64,000 bases of DNA, taken from Agrobacterium tumefaciens. GTDB lineage: Bacteria; Pseudomonadota; Alphaproteobacteria; Rhizobiales; Rhizobiaceae. The stretch's first letter is position 1; each line of letters begins with the position of its first letter. The DNA lies in NCBI RefSeq assembly GCF_005221385.1, contig NZ_CP039903.1, positions 1,674,001 to 1,738,000 of the forward strand. Reading direction: 5' to 3'. This document shows positions 15,782-24,215 of this stretch, one piece after another. A program made the translations under genes and the position numbers. The notes below the pieces were generated by a model that was not told the DNA's origin, did not search any database, and saw only the letters and a program-made list of their open reading frames with translations.

Positions 15782-17260
15782 TCAGATGGTCGCCAGTTCC
15801 ATGACCGAGACGTCGTTTGCTTCGTCGCGGTTGAGGATGCCGGCCTGTTTTCCCTGCGCAAGCACGAGGATGCGGTTCGAAACGCCCAGCACCTCTTCCA
15901 GATCGGAGCTGACGACGATGACGGCGACGCCGTCTTTCGCCAGACCGACGATAATATCGTAGATGCCCGCCCGTGCGCCGACATCGATGCCGCGGGTCGG
16001 CTCGTCCAGCACCACCACGCGCGGATTGCGGGCAAGCCACTTGGCAATGACCACCTTCTGCTGGTTGCCGCCGGAAAGATCGGATGCCGGCTGTTCGCTG
16101 CGGCCTTTGACGCCGAATTTGGCGATTGCTTCCCTGGTAAAGGCGCGCTTGATGCGTGGCGTGATCCAGCCGGTGCCGACGCGGTCGAGATTGGCATAGA
16201 TCAGGTTTTCACCGATCTCGTGCTCCACCACCAGCCCCTGCAATTTGCGGTCTTCCGGCACCATGACGATGCCCCTGGCGATGGCATCCGCCGGGCTTTT
16301 CAACGTCAGCACCTTGCCGTCCAGCAACACCTCACCCGCACTCGTCGGATCGGCACCGGAAATAGCCCGCACCAGTTCGGTGCGTCCCGCGCCGATCAGC
16401 CCGGCAATGCCGAGGATTTCACCGGCACGAACGCCGAAGCTGATGTCGCGGAAAGCATTGTCCGCGCCGGTCAGCCCCTTGACCTCCAGCACCATCTTGT
16501 CCTGCGGTTCCGGCAACGCCGGGAACAGGCGCTCCAGCGAGCGGCCGACCATGCTTTCGACGATGGTGCGCACCGGAGTCGCGCTATCGGCAAATTCATG
16601 CACCCGTTCGCCGTCGCGCAACACGACGATGCGGTCGGTGATCTGTTTGATCTCTTCCATGCGGTGGGAAATATAGATGATGCCCACGCCCTCGGCGCGC
16701 AGCTTGCGCACCTGCTCGAACAGCGCCTGCGTTTCCGCACCGCCAAGTGCCGCCGTCGGCTCGTCGAGGATCAGGAGCTTGGCGTCGAGCGCCAGCGCCT
16801 TGGCGATTTCGATCAACTGCTGGTTCGCAGTCGAGAGACCGGCCACCTTGCGGGTCGCGGGAATGTGCAGGTTGAGGCGCGCCAGCTGCTGCTGTGCTCT
16901 GCGCACCATCTCGGCGCGGTCGACAACGCCATTCTTCATCGGCCAGCGGCCAATGAAGACATTTTCGGCAATGGAAAGTTCCGGCAGAAGCTTCAGTTCC
17001 TGATGGATCAGAACGACACCCTTGTCGATCGCTTCACGCGGGGACGACGGCGCATAGGGCTGCCCAAGCCATGTCATCTTGCCTTCGGACGGCTCACGCG
17101 AACCGGCGATGATGCCTGACAGCGTGGATTTGCCCGCACCGTTTTCACCCAGCAAGGCCACCACTTCGCCCGGATAGACGTCGAGATCGACGGCTTTCAG
17201 AACCTCAAGCGGACCGTAACGTTTGCTGATGCCACGGAGCGAAAGAACCGGCTCGCGCAT
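15782..17260 (-). CDS. Sugar ABC transporter ATPase (RbsA/XylG type)
   Basis: This 492-residue protein contains two ATP-binding domains in tandem. The first has Walker A LLGENGAGKSTL, signature LSTANQQLIEIA and Walker B LLILDEPTAAL. The second has a degenerate Walker A (GLIGAGRTELVRAI), signature LSGGNQQKVVIAK and Walker B VVVLDEPTRGID, as is normal for the ribose/xylose/galactoside class. It energises the import of a carbohydrate by the neighbouring permease and binding protein. The ATG at 17260 follows GGGAGG; upstream in-frame codons are not coding-like. Confidence 0.93.
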   Translation of the reverse strand: MREPVLSLRGISKRYGPLEVLKAVDLDVYPGEVVALLGENGAGKSTLSGIIAGSREPSEGKMTWLGQPYAPSSPREAIDKGVVLIHQELKLLPELSIAENVFIGRWPMKNGVVDRAEMVRRAQQQLARLNLHIPATRKVAGLSTANQQLIEIAKALALDAKLLILDEPTAALGGAETQALFEQVRKLRAEGVGIIYISHRMEEIKQITDRIVVLRDGERVHEFADSATPVRTIVESMVGRSLERLFPALPEPQDKMVLEVKGLTGADNAFRDISFGVRAGEILGIAGLIGAGRTELVRAISGADPTSAGEVLLDGKVLTLKSPADAIARGIVMVPEDRKLQGLVVEHEIGENLIYANLDRVGTGWITPRIKRAFTREAIAKFGVKGRSEQPASDLSGGNQQKVVIAKWLARNPRVVVLDEPTRGIDVGARAGIYDIIVGLAKDGVAVIVVSSDLEEVLGVSNRILVLAQGKQAGILNRDEANDVSVMELATI

Positions 17261-17340
17261 GACGGGACCTCCCAGGACACGTAAGCAGCGGGAATGCCCG
17301 AAACCTTGCGTCCGAAATAACCTAAAGACAAACCAATGAA

Positions 17341-17372
17341 TGCCCCGCGCATCAGATTGGACGCGCGGGGCA
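17341..17372 (-). promoter_or_regulatory. Stem-loop between binding-protein and ATPase genes
   Basis: A perfect 10-bp GC-rich stem (17341-17350 with 17363-17372) with a 12-base loop begins 6 bases after the binding-protein stop. It is followed by only a loose T-rich stretch. Such structures commonly protect the 3' end of the binding-protein message or partly end transcription. Confidence 0.6.
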
Positions 17373-17378
17373 ACGGGA

Positions 17379-18308
17379 TCAGGGGTGGTTGGCGATGAAG
17401 CCTTCGACATTTTCCTTGGTCGTCAGCGTCGCATCGGAGAGCTGCACGGCCGGAACCTTCTCGCCGCCGACGATCTTGACGGCCATCTCGACAGCCATGC
17501 GGCCCATCTTCTGGGTCTGCTGTGTCGCGGTCACGTCGAACACGCCGTTCTTCAGCGCCTCAAGGGCTGCCGTGTCGCCATCGAAACCGCCAACGACGAT
17601 CTTCTGCGAAGGGTTGGCAACCTTGATCGCCTGTGCCGCGCCGAGTGCCAGCCCGTCGGCCTGCGCAAAGACGATGGAAACGTCGGGGTTCGCCTGCAGA
17701 ATGTTCTGCATGATCTGGAAGCCTTCGTCCTGGCTCCACATGTTGGACCACTGTTCGGCAACGATCTTCACGCCGGAATTGGCGTTTACCGATTCCATGC
17801 AGCCCTTGGTGCGGTCCACTTCCGGTGTCGTGCCCTTCTGGCCATGGATGATGACCATCTTGCCCGAACCGCCGGCCTGCTTGATGATGTAATCGCAAAC
17901 CGACTTGGCGGAAGCGACGGAATCGGTGGCGAGGAAGGTATCGCCCGGCGCGCCATCGGCATTGCGGTCGATGTTGATGACCGGAACGCCGGCGGCTTTC
18001 GCAAGCTTCACCGGAACGGTCGCGGCAGCGGCACCGGCCGGAATATAGATCAGCGCATCGATATTCTGGGTCAGCAGATCCTGAATCTGGTTCACCTGCG
18101 TCGGGCCGTCACCCTTGGCGTCAACGGTGACGACGGCAATGCCGCGCGTCTTGGCTTCGGCTTCGACGGCCTGCTTGATCTGGTTGAAGAAGTTCGCCTG
18201 CAGATTGGCGACGGCAAGGCCGATCTTCTTGACTTCGGCGGCATTGGCCTGGCCGAGCGACAGGGCGAGAAGGGCAGCGGATGTCAGCAGAATGCGTGAA
18301 AATTTCAT
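17379..18308 (-). CDS. Sugar ABC transporter, periplasmic binding protein (RbsB type)
   Basis: The 309-residue protein belongs to the ribose/galactose/autoinducer-2 binding family (peripla_BP_4). The signal peptide ends at about residue 23 (ANA before AEVKK). The mature protein begins with KKIGLAVANLQANFFNQIK, the usual first strand. A central block VPVINIDRNADG lies between the lobes, and the lobe 2 segment IVFAQADGLALGAAQAI follows. The four-gene order on this strand is permease, binding protein, ATPase, dehydrogenase. The ligand is likely a monosaccharide or polyol. Stem-loops flank the gene on both sides. Confidence 0.93.
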   Translation of the reverse strand: MKFSRILLTSAALLALSLGQANAAEVKKIGLAVANLQANFFNQIKQAVEAEAKTRGIAVVTVDAKGDGPTQVNQIQDLLTQNIDALIYIPAGAAAATVPVKLAKAAGVPVINIDRNADGAPGDTFLATDSVASAKSVCDYIIKQAGGSGKMVIIHGQKGTTPEVDRTKGCMESVNANSGVKIVAEQWSNMWSQDEGFQIMQNILQANPDVSIVFAQADGLALGAAQAIKVANPSQKIVVGGFDGDTAALEALKNGVFDVTATQQTQKMGRMAVEMAVKIVGGEKVPAVQLSDATLTTKENVEGFIANHP

Positions 18309-18440
18309 GATTATTCCTCCATTTGTTGATTGTTGACCTTCGGGCAGATCGAACCTCCTCCCCTCCGGCCGTTTTTCACGCCTCCCATGCCGGGAGGGTC
18401 GTTTATTGCGCGGACGGCTCAGCACCATCCGCAGGCAAAT

Positions 18441-19421
18441 TCAGCTTCTGCGGCGGCGCAAAGTTTCAGCACCCACGGCCAGCACGATGACGACACCGAT
18501 GATGACCTGCTGGAGAAAGGGAGAAACGTTGAGCAGGTTGAGGCCGTTGCGCAGCACGCCGATGATCAGCACGCCGATCAGCGTTCCGCCAATGCCGCCC
18601 GCACCGCCCGAAAGCGAGGTTCCACCGATGACGACGGCCGCAATCGTATCCAGCTCGTAACCGAAGCCGCTGGAGGGCTGTACCGAGTCGAGACGTGCGG
18701 CGAGAACGATACCGGCAAGACCGGCGAGAACCGCGCAGGCGACATAAACGCAGATCGTCACCAACGGCACGTTGATGCCGGCAAGACGCGCCACTTCCGG
18801 GTTGCCACCCACCGCATAAACGGTGCGGCCTTCCGAACGGAAACGCAGGAACGCCCAGGAAATCAGCACCACGACCAGCATCAAAAGCACGGTTGCGGTC
18901 AGCACGCCGAAATGGCGCTCAATCGCCAGCATCATGAACCAGTCAGGAAAACCGACGATCTGCTGGCCGTCGGTGATCATATTGGCAAGTCCGCGCGCCA
19001 CCGACATCATTGCCAGCGTGGCAATAAAGGCAGGCACCCGGAAAGCGGTGACGAGAATACCGACCACAAGGCCGCAGGCGGCAGAGGCGACAAGCGCCAG
19101 CACGATGGCCATGCCCATCGGCATTCCCGCGACATTAGCCGTCCAGCCCATGATCATCATCGACAGCGCCAGAACCGAACCAACAGACAGATCGATGCCG
19201 CCGAGCAGGATCACGAAGGTCATGCCAACGGCCATGATGCCGAGAACGGTGATCTGGTCGAGAATGTTCAGACCGTTTCTGAGCGACAGGAAGTTCTCGC
19301 TGGCGAAAGTCAGAAACACGCAGAGCAGCAGCAGGCCCAAAAGAGGTCCGGTCGCACCACTCAGCCAGGCAAGCGGGCTCCTGGTGTGTGTGACCCCCTC
19401 ATTGCGTTCAATCGCGGACAT
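18441..19421 (-). CDS. Sugar ABC transporter permease (RbsC type)
   Basis: The 326-residue inner-membrane protein of the BPD_transp_2 family has about eight to ten helices. Recognisable pieces are GMTFVILLGGIDLSVGSVLALS, a hallmark of RbsC-type permeases, then a TAFRVPAFIATLAMMSVARGLAN loop, VYAVGGNPEVARLAGIN and GGTSLSGGAGGIGGTLIGVL near the end. It is the first gene of the leftward operon. GGGAGGAG precedes the ATG at 19421. The 132 bases before the binding-protein gene contain a short GGGAGG hairpin. Confidence 0.93.
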   Translation of the reverse strand: MSAIERNEGVTHTRSPLAWLSGATGPLLGLLLLCVFLTFASENFLSLRNGLNILDQITVLGIMAVGMTFVILLGGIDLSVGSVLALSMMIMGWTANVAGMPMGMAIVLALVASAACGLVVGILVTAFRVPAFIATLAMMSVARGLANMITDGQQIVGFPDWFMMLAIERHFGVLTATVLLMLVVVLISWAFLRFRSEGRTVYAVGGNPEVARLAGINVPLVTICVYVACAVLAGLAGIVLAARLDSVQPSSGFGYELDTIAAVVIGGTSLSGGAGGIGGTLIGVLIIGVLRNGLNLLNVSPFLQQVIIGVVIVLAVGAETLRRRRS

Positions 19422-19455
19422 GGCTCCTCCCGGTGACTGTCTTGCATTTTTTAAA

Positions 19456-19482
19456 CCGATTAGAATAATTATTCATCATCGG
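19456..19482. promoter_or_regulatory. Dyad, candidate operator for the sugar operons
   Basis: A perfect 12-base palindrome (19463-19474, GAATAATTATTC) is flanked by CCGAT on the left and ATCGG on the right, giving a 27-base near-symmetric site 35 bases before the permease start. It is placed where a repressor would control the leftward operon. The SorC-type regulator at 23232-24191 is the natural candidate. The full gap is 19422-19861, and it also holds a family B repeat and a promoter for the rightward operon. Confidence 0.45.
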
Positions 19483-19584
19483 TGAAACATGCATAAGCCA
19501 GTTCTGAGAAGCTTGTCAATAGGCTTGGATGGCGAGGCAGGCCTTGCGCAAGATGGGAGAGCTGGAGACTTGCGCCTCCCCACC

Positions 19585-19697
19585 TCATTCCTGCGCTCGT
19601 CACAGGAATCCAGCCGACGCGCGCCTGCACGGCGGGAAGAGCCCTTTCAGCCCAAGGACTTGGGCTGACTGGATTCCTGTGACAAGCACAGGAATGA
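19585..19697. repeat. Dispersed inverted repeat, family B (copy 1)
   Basis: Outer arms (TCATTCCTG...CACAGGAATCCAG at 19585 on, matched in inverse to 19697) enclose a centre with CAGCCCAAGGACTTGGGCTG. The same core, with small changes, is found at 29991-30103. The element lies between the divergent sugar operons. Confidence 0.75.
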
Positions 19698-19786
19698 GGG
19701 CGGTGGAGATGCTCTTCACCATGAATGCGAATGTAGCGGCAGAAATAACCAGCACGAATTGAAACAAGAGAATCCGCAATTCCGGC

Positions 19787-19816
19787 TTGACAGAAACGCC
19801 ATCTCTGCAATTATAT
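19787..19816 (+). promoter_or_regulatory. Promoter of the transketolase-kinase operon
   Basis: TTGACA (19787-19792), an 18-base spacer and TTATAT (19811-19816) lie 46 bases before the first gene. Two direct copies of TATAAATA (19814-19821 and 19826-19833) overlap and follow the -10 region, so a regulator could bind there. The match to sigma70 is unusually good for this GC-rich genome. Confidence 0.55.
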
Positions 19817-19861
19817 AAATAGCTGTATAAATATTCACACGCATGTTTTGAAGAGGATTCC

Positions 19862-20671
19862 ATGCAGTCCCAGGAGCTAGAGCGCATTGCGCGCCAGATT
19901 CGCCTTCGCGACGTACAGGCTGTTTTCGAAGCGGGTGCGGGCCATGTCGGCGGCGAAATGTCCGCTATCGACATCATGACGGCCCTTTATTTCCGCGTAT
20001 TGCGCATCTGGCCAGATGATCCGAAGAACCCTGCGCGCGATCGTTTCGTGCTTTCGAAGGGCCACACGGCCTGCGCGCTTTATGTGACGCTCGCCAAGCG
20101 CGGCTTCATCCCGGAAGAGGAAATCTCGACCTTCCTGCAGCCGAATTCGCGCCTCAACGGCCACCCGAACTGTAACAAGGTGCCGGGTGTCGAAACAAAT
20201 ACCGGCCCGCTCGGCCATGGATTGCCCGTCGCTGTCGGCATGGCGAAGGCGGCCAAGCTTTCCGGCGCGGACTACCACACCTATGTGATGACCGGTGACG
20301 GCGAGATGCAGGAAGGCTCCAACTGGGAAGCCATCATGTCCGCCGCACAGTTCGGCCTGAACAATCTGACGCTGATCGTCGACCACAACCGCTTCCAGCA
20401 GGGTGCGGCGCTTTCGGAAACCAATGATGTCGCGCCGCTTCGCCCGAAGCTCGAGGCTTTCGGCTGGGAAGTCAGCGAAATCAACGGCAACGCCATGGCG
20501 GAAGTGGTTCCGGCGCTGGAGTATCGCGGCAATCGCCCGCATTGCATCGTCGCCCACACAAACAAGGGTCACGGCATTTCCTTCATGCAGGACCGCGTCG
20601 ACTGGCACCATAAGGTTCCGAGCAGGGAACAATATGAAATCGCCGTCAAAGAACTTTCGGAGACATTGTGA
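19862..20671 (+). CDS. Transketolase-like protein, N-terminal (TPP-binding) subunit
   Basis: The 269-residue protein corresponds to the first domain of transketolase, which binds the diphosphate of thiamine diphosphate. The motif is MTGDGEMQEGSNWEAIMSA followed by LIVDHN, that is GDG...N. The segments GHVGGEMSAIDIMTALYF and SKGHTACALYVTL supply the conserved His residues. It ends with the sequence normally joining the two domains. It overlaps the next gene by one base, so the halves are made together and form a two-subunit enzyme that moves a two-carbon ketol unit. The same split is seen in apulose-4-phosphate transketolase and several sugar operons. Confidence 0.9.
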   Translation: MQSQELERIARQIRLRDVQAVFEAGAGHVGGEMSAIDIMTALYFRVLRIWPDDPKNPARDRFVLSKGHTACALYVTLAKRGFIPEEEISTFLQPNSRLNGHPNCNKVPGVETNTGPLGHGLPVAVGMAKAAKLSGADYHTYVMTGDGEMQEGSNWEAIMSAAQFGLNNLTLIVDHNRFQQGAALSETNDVAPLRPKLEAFGWEVSEINGNAMAEVVPALEYRGNRPHCIVAHTNKGHGISFMQDRVDWHHKVPSREQYEIAVKELSETL

Positions 20672-21627
20672 TGAACGCGCCCGTAACCGCCGCCAAACTG
20701 TATGACTGCCGCGACGCCTTCGCCGAAACGCTGGAGGCGCTGGCCGCCGGCAATGACAAGGTCGTCGCCGTCTGCAACGATTCGGTCGGCTCCTCGAAGC
20801 TCGGCGGCTTCAAGTCGAAATTCCCCGAGCGCCTCGTCAATGTCGGCATTGCCGAACAGAACATGGTCGGCGTCGGCGCCGGTCTTGCCAATGGCGGCCA
20901 GCTGCCCTTCGTCTGCGGCGCATCCTGCTTCCTCACCGGCCGCGCGCTGGAGCAGATCAAGGCCGACCTTGCTTACTCCAACGCCAATGTGAAGCTGATC
21001 GGCATTTCGTCGGGCATGGCCTATGGCGAACTCGGCCCGACGCACCACTCCATCGAGGACTTTGCCTGGACCCGCGTTCTGCCAAACCTGCCGGTCATCG
21101 CCCCCTGCGACCGCATCGAAACGGCCGCCGCCGTCAAATGGGCGGCGGACTATGCCGGCCCCTGCTTCCTGCGCCTGTCACGCGTCGGCGTGCCGGATCT
21201 GCTGCCGGAAGGCCATGTCTTCGAACTCGGCCGCGCCAATCTTTTGCGCGAGGGTTCCGATCTGACGCTGATCGCCAACGGCACGCTGACCCACCGCATC
21301 GTCAAGGCCGCCGATATTCTGGCAAGCCGCGGCATCAAGGCCCGCGTACTGAACATGGCGACCGTGCGCCCCATCGATGAGGCGGCCATCGTCGCCGCAG
21401 CGACCGAAACCGGCGCGATCCTGACGGCAGAGGAACATTCGATCTTCGGCGGCCTTGGGTCTGCCGTTGCCGAAGTTGTGGTCGATCAGGCCCCCGTGCC
21501 GATGAAGCGCCTCGGCGTTCCCGGCGTCTTTGCTCACACCGGTTCCGCCGAATGGTTGCTCGATGAATTCGGCATGGCGCCGGCGGCCATTGCGGATGCG
21601 GCCGAAGCGCTGATCAAGAGAAAATAA
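20671..21627 (+). CDS. Transketolase-like protein, C-terminal (pyrimidine-binding) subunit
   Basis: The 318-residue protein corresponds to the second and third domains of transketolase. RLVNVGIAEQNMVGVGAGLA contains the conserved Glu that activates the thiamine ring, and the segment ISSGMAYGELGPTHHSIEDF supplies the His used in catalysis. The C-terminal domain includes LTLIANGTLTHRIVKAADIL and AEEHSIFGGLGSAVAEVV. The ATG at 20671 lies inside the stop of the previous gene (TGATG); a GTG at 20668 is a possible alternative. It should bind the 19862-20671 product to form the active enzyme. Substrate identity is unknown. Confidence 0.9.
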   Translation: MNAPVTAAKLYDCRDAFAETLEALAAGNDKVVAVCNDSVGSSKLGGFKSKFPERLVNVGIAEQNMVGVGAGLANGGQLPFVCGASCFLTGRALEQIKADLAYSNANVKLIGISSGMAYGELGPTHHSIEDFAWTRVLPNLPVIAPCDRIETAAAVKWAADYAGPCFLRLSRVGVPDLLPEGHVFELGRANLLREGSDLTLIANGTLTHRIVKAADILASRGIKARVLNMATVRPIDEAAIVAAATETGAILTAEEHSIFGGLGSAVAEVVVDQAPVPMKRLGVPGVFAHTGSAEWLLDEFGMAPAAIADAAEALIKRK

Positions 21628-21741
21628 AGTCTCCTCCCAGAGTCGTCGCGTGTCTTCGGATGCGCGGCGAACCCTTTCTGCAATATCCTCGTTTAATCGC
21701 CGCACGGCGAAACGAAAAACTGCCGACGAAAGACTCACGTG

Positions 21742-23211
21742 ATGCGCGCCATTCTGTCCATCGATCAGGGCACCACCAATTCCAAGGCCATTCTCGTCTC
21801 GGAAAGCGGAGAGCTGCTGGCGCGCGGCTCATCACCGGTCGGCATCGCCTATCCGCAGCCCGGCTGGGTGGAACAGGAGCCGCAGCGCATCTGGGCCTCG
21901 GTCCGCGAGGCAATCTCCGCTTGCCTTGCCGCCTCGCCTTCTGACGTTGATGTCGCGGCCATCGCCATCTCCAACCAGCGCGAATCCGTGACCATCTGGG
22001 ATGGCGAAACCGGCGAGCCGCTCGGCCCGGTGCTCAGCTGGCAATGCCGCCGCACGGCGCAGGACTGCGCCGAACTGATCAAAAAGGGCCATTCCGAGCG
22101 CGTCATGGCGCTGACCGGCCTGCCGATCGACCCGATGTTTCCGGGCGCAAAAATGCGCTGGCTTCTGGAGCGCGCGCCGAAGGGCCGCAAGCTCCGCCTC
22201 GGCACCATCGATAGCTGGTTGATCCATTGCTTCACCGGCGGCAAGGTCCATGCCTGCGATGCTTCCAACGCCGCCCGCAGCCAGGTGCTCGATCTCAACC
22301 GGCAGGTCTGGAGCGATGAGCTTTGCGAGCTCTTCGGCATCGATATCAACACTCTGCCGGACCTGCGCGACAGCAGCGGCGATTTTGGCGTCACATCGGG
22401 CGTTCCCGGTATCAAGGACGGCACACCGATCCTCGCCGCCATCGGCGACAGCCACGCAGCCCTCTTCGGCCACGGCGCCTTCAATCCCGGTGACGGCAAG
22501 GTGACGTTCGGCACCGGCTCGTCAGTCATGACGACCCTGCCGCATTTCATCGCGCCCGAACGCGGCATCACGACCACCGTTGCATGGCGGCTCGGCGGCA
22601 AACCGACCTTCGCCTTTGAAGGCAATATTCTCGTTTCGGCAGCCTCCCTGCCCTGGATGACCGACATTCTCGGCCTGCCGGATGTCGCTGCCCTCGTAGA
22701 GCTTGCCGCCACGGCAGAACCCGAAGGTCCAGGTTTCGTACCGGCCTTCGTTGGCCTCGGCGCGCCCTATTGGGACACGCATGCCCGGGCCTTGTTCTCC
22801 CAGATAAATTTCAGCACCACCCGTGCCCAGATGGCCCGCGCCGTCACCGATTCCATCGCCTTTCAGGTCCATGACGTCTTTGCCGCCATGCGCGCGCAGT
22901 CGCCTTCCGGCTTCGGGCGACTATTCGTGGATGGTGGGCCGAGCCAGAACCGTTTCCTGATGCAATGCGTCGCCGATATGCTGGAACACCCAGTCACCCA
23001 ACGCGACGCGCCGGAAGCCTCAGCACTGGGTGCAGCCTATCTCGCCGGCCTCGCCCTCGGTGTCTGGAGCGATCTCGATGCAATCGCGGCGTTGAACAGC
23101 AACGGCAACATCATCGCGCCGTCCGCGAGCGAAAACAGCCAGCGGCTCAGCGTCTGGCGCGACGCGATTGCCCGCTCGACCTTGCCTGTAACCTCGGGTA
23201 ATGGTGAATAA
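21742..23211 (+). CDS. FGGY-family carbohydrate kinase
   Basis: The 489-residue cytosolic kinase is closest in pattern to glycerol kinase: the N-terminal phosphate loop is SIDQGTTNSKAILV, NQRESVTIWDGETGEPLGPV follows, and the C-terminal half has GTGSSVMTT and VDGGPSQNRFLMQ. At places where E. coli glycerol kinase has Tyr135 and Gln246 to contact glycerol, this protein has Met (IDPMFPGAK) and Ser (GDSHAAL). So the scaffold is kept while the sugar pocket is altered; a ketose or branched ketose substrate fits the operon. The ATG at 21742 follows a GTG at 21739. The gap of 114 bases from the transketolase has no hairpin. Confidence 0.88.
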   Translation: MRAILSIDQGTTNSKAILVSESGELLARGSSPVGIAYPQPGWVEQEPQRIWASVREAISACLAASPSDVDVAAIAISNQRESVTIWDGETGEPLGPVLSWQCRRTAQDCAELIKKGHSERVMALTGLPIDPMFPGAKMRWLLERAPKGRKLRLGTIDSWLIHCFTGGKVHACDASNAARSQVLDLNRQVWSDELCELFGIDINTLPDLRDSSGDFGVTSGVPGIKDGTPILAAIGDSHAALFGHGAFNPGDGKVTFGTGSSVMTTLPHFIAPERGITTTVAWRLGGKPTFAFEGNILVSAASLPWMTDILGLPDVAALVELAATAEPEGPGFVPAFVGLGAPYWDTHARALFSQINFSTTRAQMARAVTDSIAFQVHDVFAAMRAQSPSGFGRLFVDGGPSQNRFLMQCVADMLEHPVTQRDAPEASALGAAYLAGLALGVWSDLDAIAALNSNGNIIAPSASENSQRLSVWRDAIARSTLPVTSGNGE

Positions 23212-23231
23212 AAATTCACCCTGGAGGGCTT

Positions 23232-24191
23232 ATGGGCAGGCTAAACGAACTTCGAATGATTTCCCGCGTGGCGCAGATGTATTTCAGCGAGCACAAGCGT
23301 CAGGCGGAAATTGCGCAGCATCTCAATCTCTCGCAGGCAACCGTCTCGCGCATGTTGAAGCGCGCCGAGGCGGAAGGCATCGTCCGCACCAGCATAATTC
23401 CACCGCCCGGCACCTATAGCGATCTGGAAGCGCAGCTGCGCGAACGTTTCGACCTGCCGGAAGCCATCGTCGTCGATTGCAGCGAGGATCGCGATGGCGC
23501 GATCATGGCCCGCATTGGCGAGGCAGCGGCGCATTTCCTCGAGGTGACGCTGTCGCAGAACGAGATCATCGGTGTTTCCAGCTGGAGCCAGACGATCTTC
23601 AAGATGGTGGAAAACATCCATCCGCTTAAAGGTGCCAAGGCGCGTTATATCGTCCAGACGCTGGGCGGCATGGGCGATCCTTCCGTGCAAACGCATGCGA
23701 CCCAGATCACCACCCGGCTGGCCCGGTTGACGGAAGCCGAACCGAAACTGCTGCCGGTGCCGGGCGTCGCCACCTCGCGCGAAGCCAAGCTTTTGATGCT
23801 CGCCGATCCCTTCGTGCGCGAAACCATCGATCTCTTCGGGTCCATCACGCTCGCCATTGTCGGCGTCGGTGCCGTCGAACCATCGGAGCTTCTTGCCCGG
23901 TCCGGCAACATCTTTTCCGCCAAGGAACTGGCCGATCTAGCCCAGGCGGGTGCGGTGGGCGACATCTCGCTGCGCTTCTTCGACAAGGACGGCAAGCCGG
24001 TGAAGACGCCGCTCGACGACCGGGTCATCGGCCTGCCGCTGGAAAACCTCTCTAATGTCGATCGCGTCATTGCACTCGCAGGCGGCTCGAAAAAGACCGA
24101 GGCAATTGCAGGCGCGCTCAGAACCGGTGTGATCGACGTGCTCGTCACCGATAAATTCACCGCCGAACGACTGGTCGGCAAAGAAACATAG
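23232..24191 (+). CDS. SorC/DeoR-type sugar-binding transcriptional regulator
   Basis: The 319-residue protein has an N-terminal helix-turn-helix (residues about 8-45: RQAEIAQHLNLSQATVSRML) and a large sugar-phosphate-binding domain (about 60-316) resembling SorC, CggR and B. subtilis DeoR. Segments such as IIGVSSWSQTIFKMVENI and VQTLGGMGDP fit the effector-binding core. It likely represses the divergent sugar operons until a phosphorylated intermediate binds. It is the fourth gene of the rightward operon, 20 bases after the kinase gene, so it may control itself. Confidence 0.9.
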   Translation: MGRLNELRMISRVAQMYFSEHKRQAEIAQHLNLSQATVSRMLKRAEAEGIVRTSIIPPPGTYSDLEAQLRERFDLPEAIVVDCSEDRDGAIMARIGEAAAHFLEVTLSQNEIIGVSSWSQTIFKMVENIHPLKGAKARYIVQTLGGMGDPSVQTHATQITTRLARLTEAEPKLLPVPGVATSREAKLLMLADPFVRETIDLFGSITLAIVGVGAVEPSELLARSGNIFSAKELADLAQAGAVGDISLRFFDKDGKPVKTPLDDRVIGLPLENLSNVDRVIALAGGSKKTEAIAGALRTGVIDVLVTDKFTAERLVGKET

Positions 24192-24215
24192 CCAAAATCC
24201 CATAAAGGAGGAGAC

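Noticed and set aside
15782..19421. Ribose transporter (rbsABC) assignment
   Set aside because: The proteins are of RbsABC type, but no ribokinase or rbsD is present and the adjacent SDR and FGGY genes suggest another substrate.
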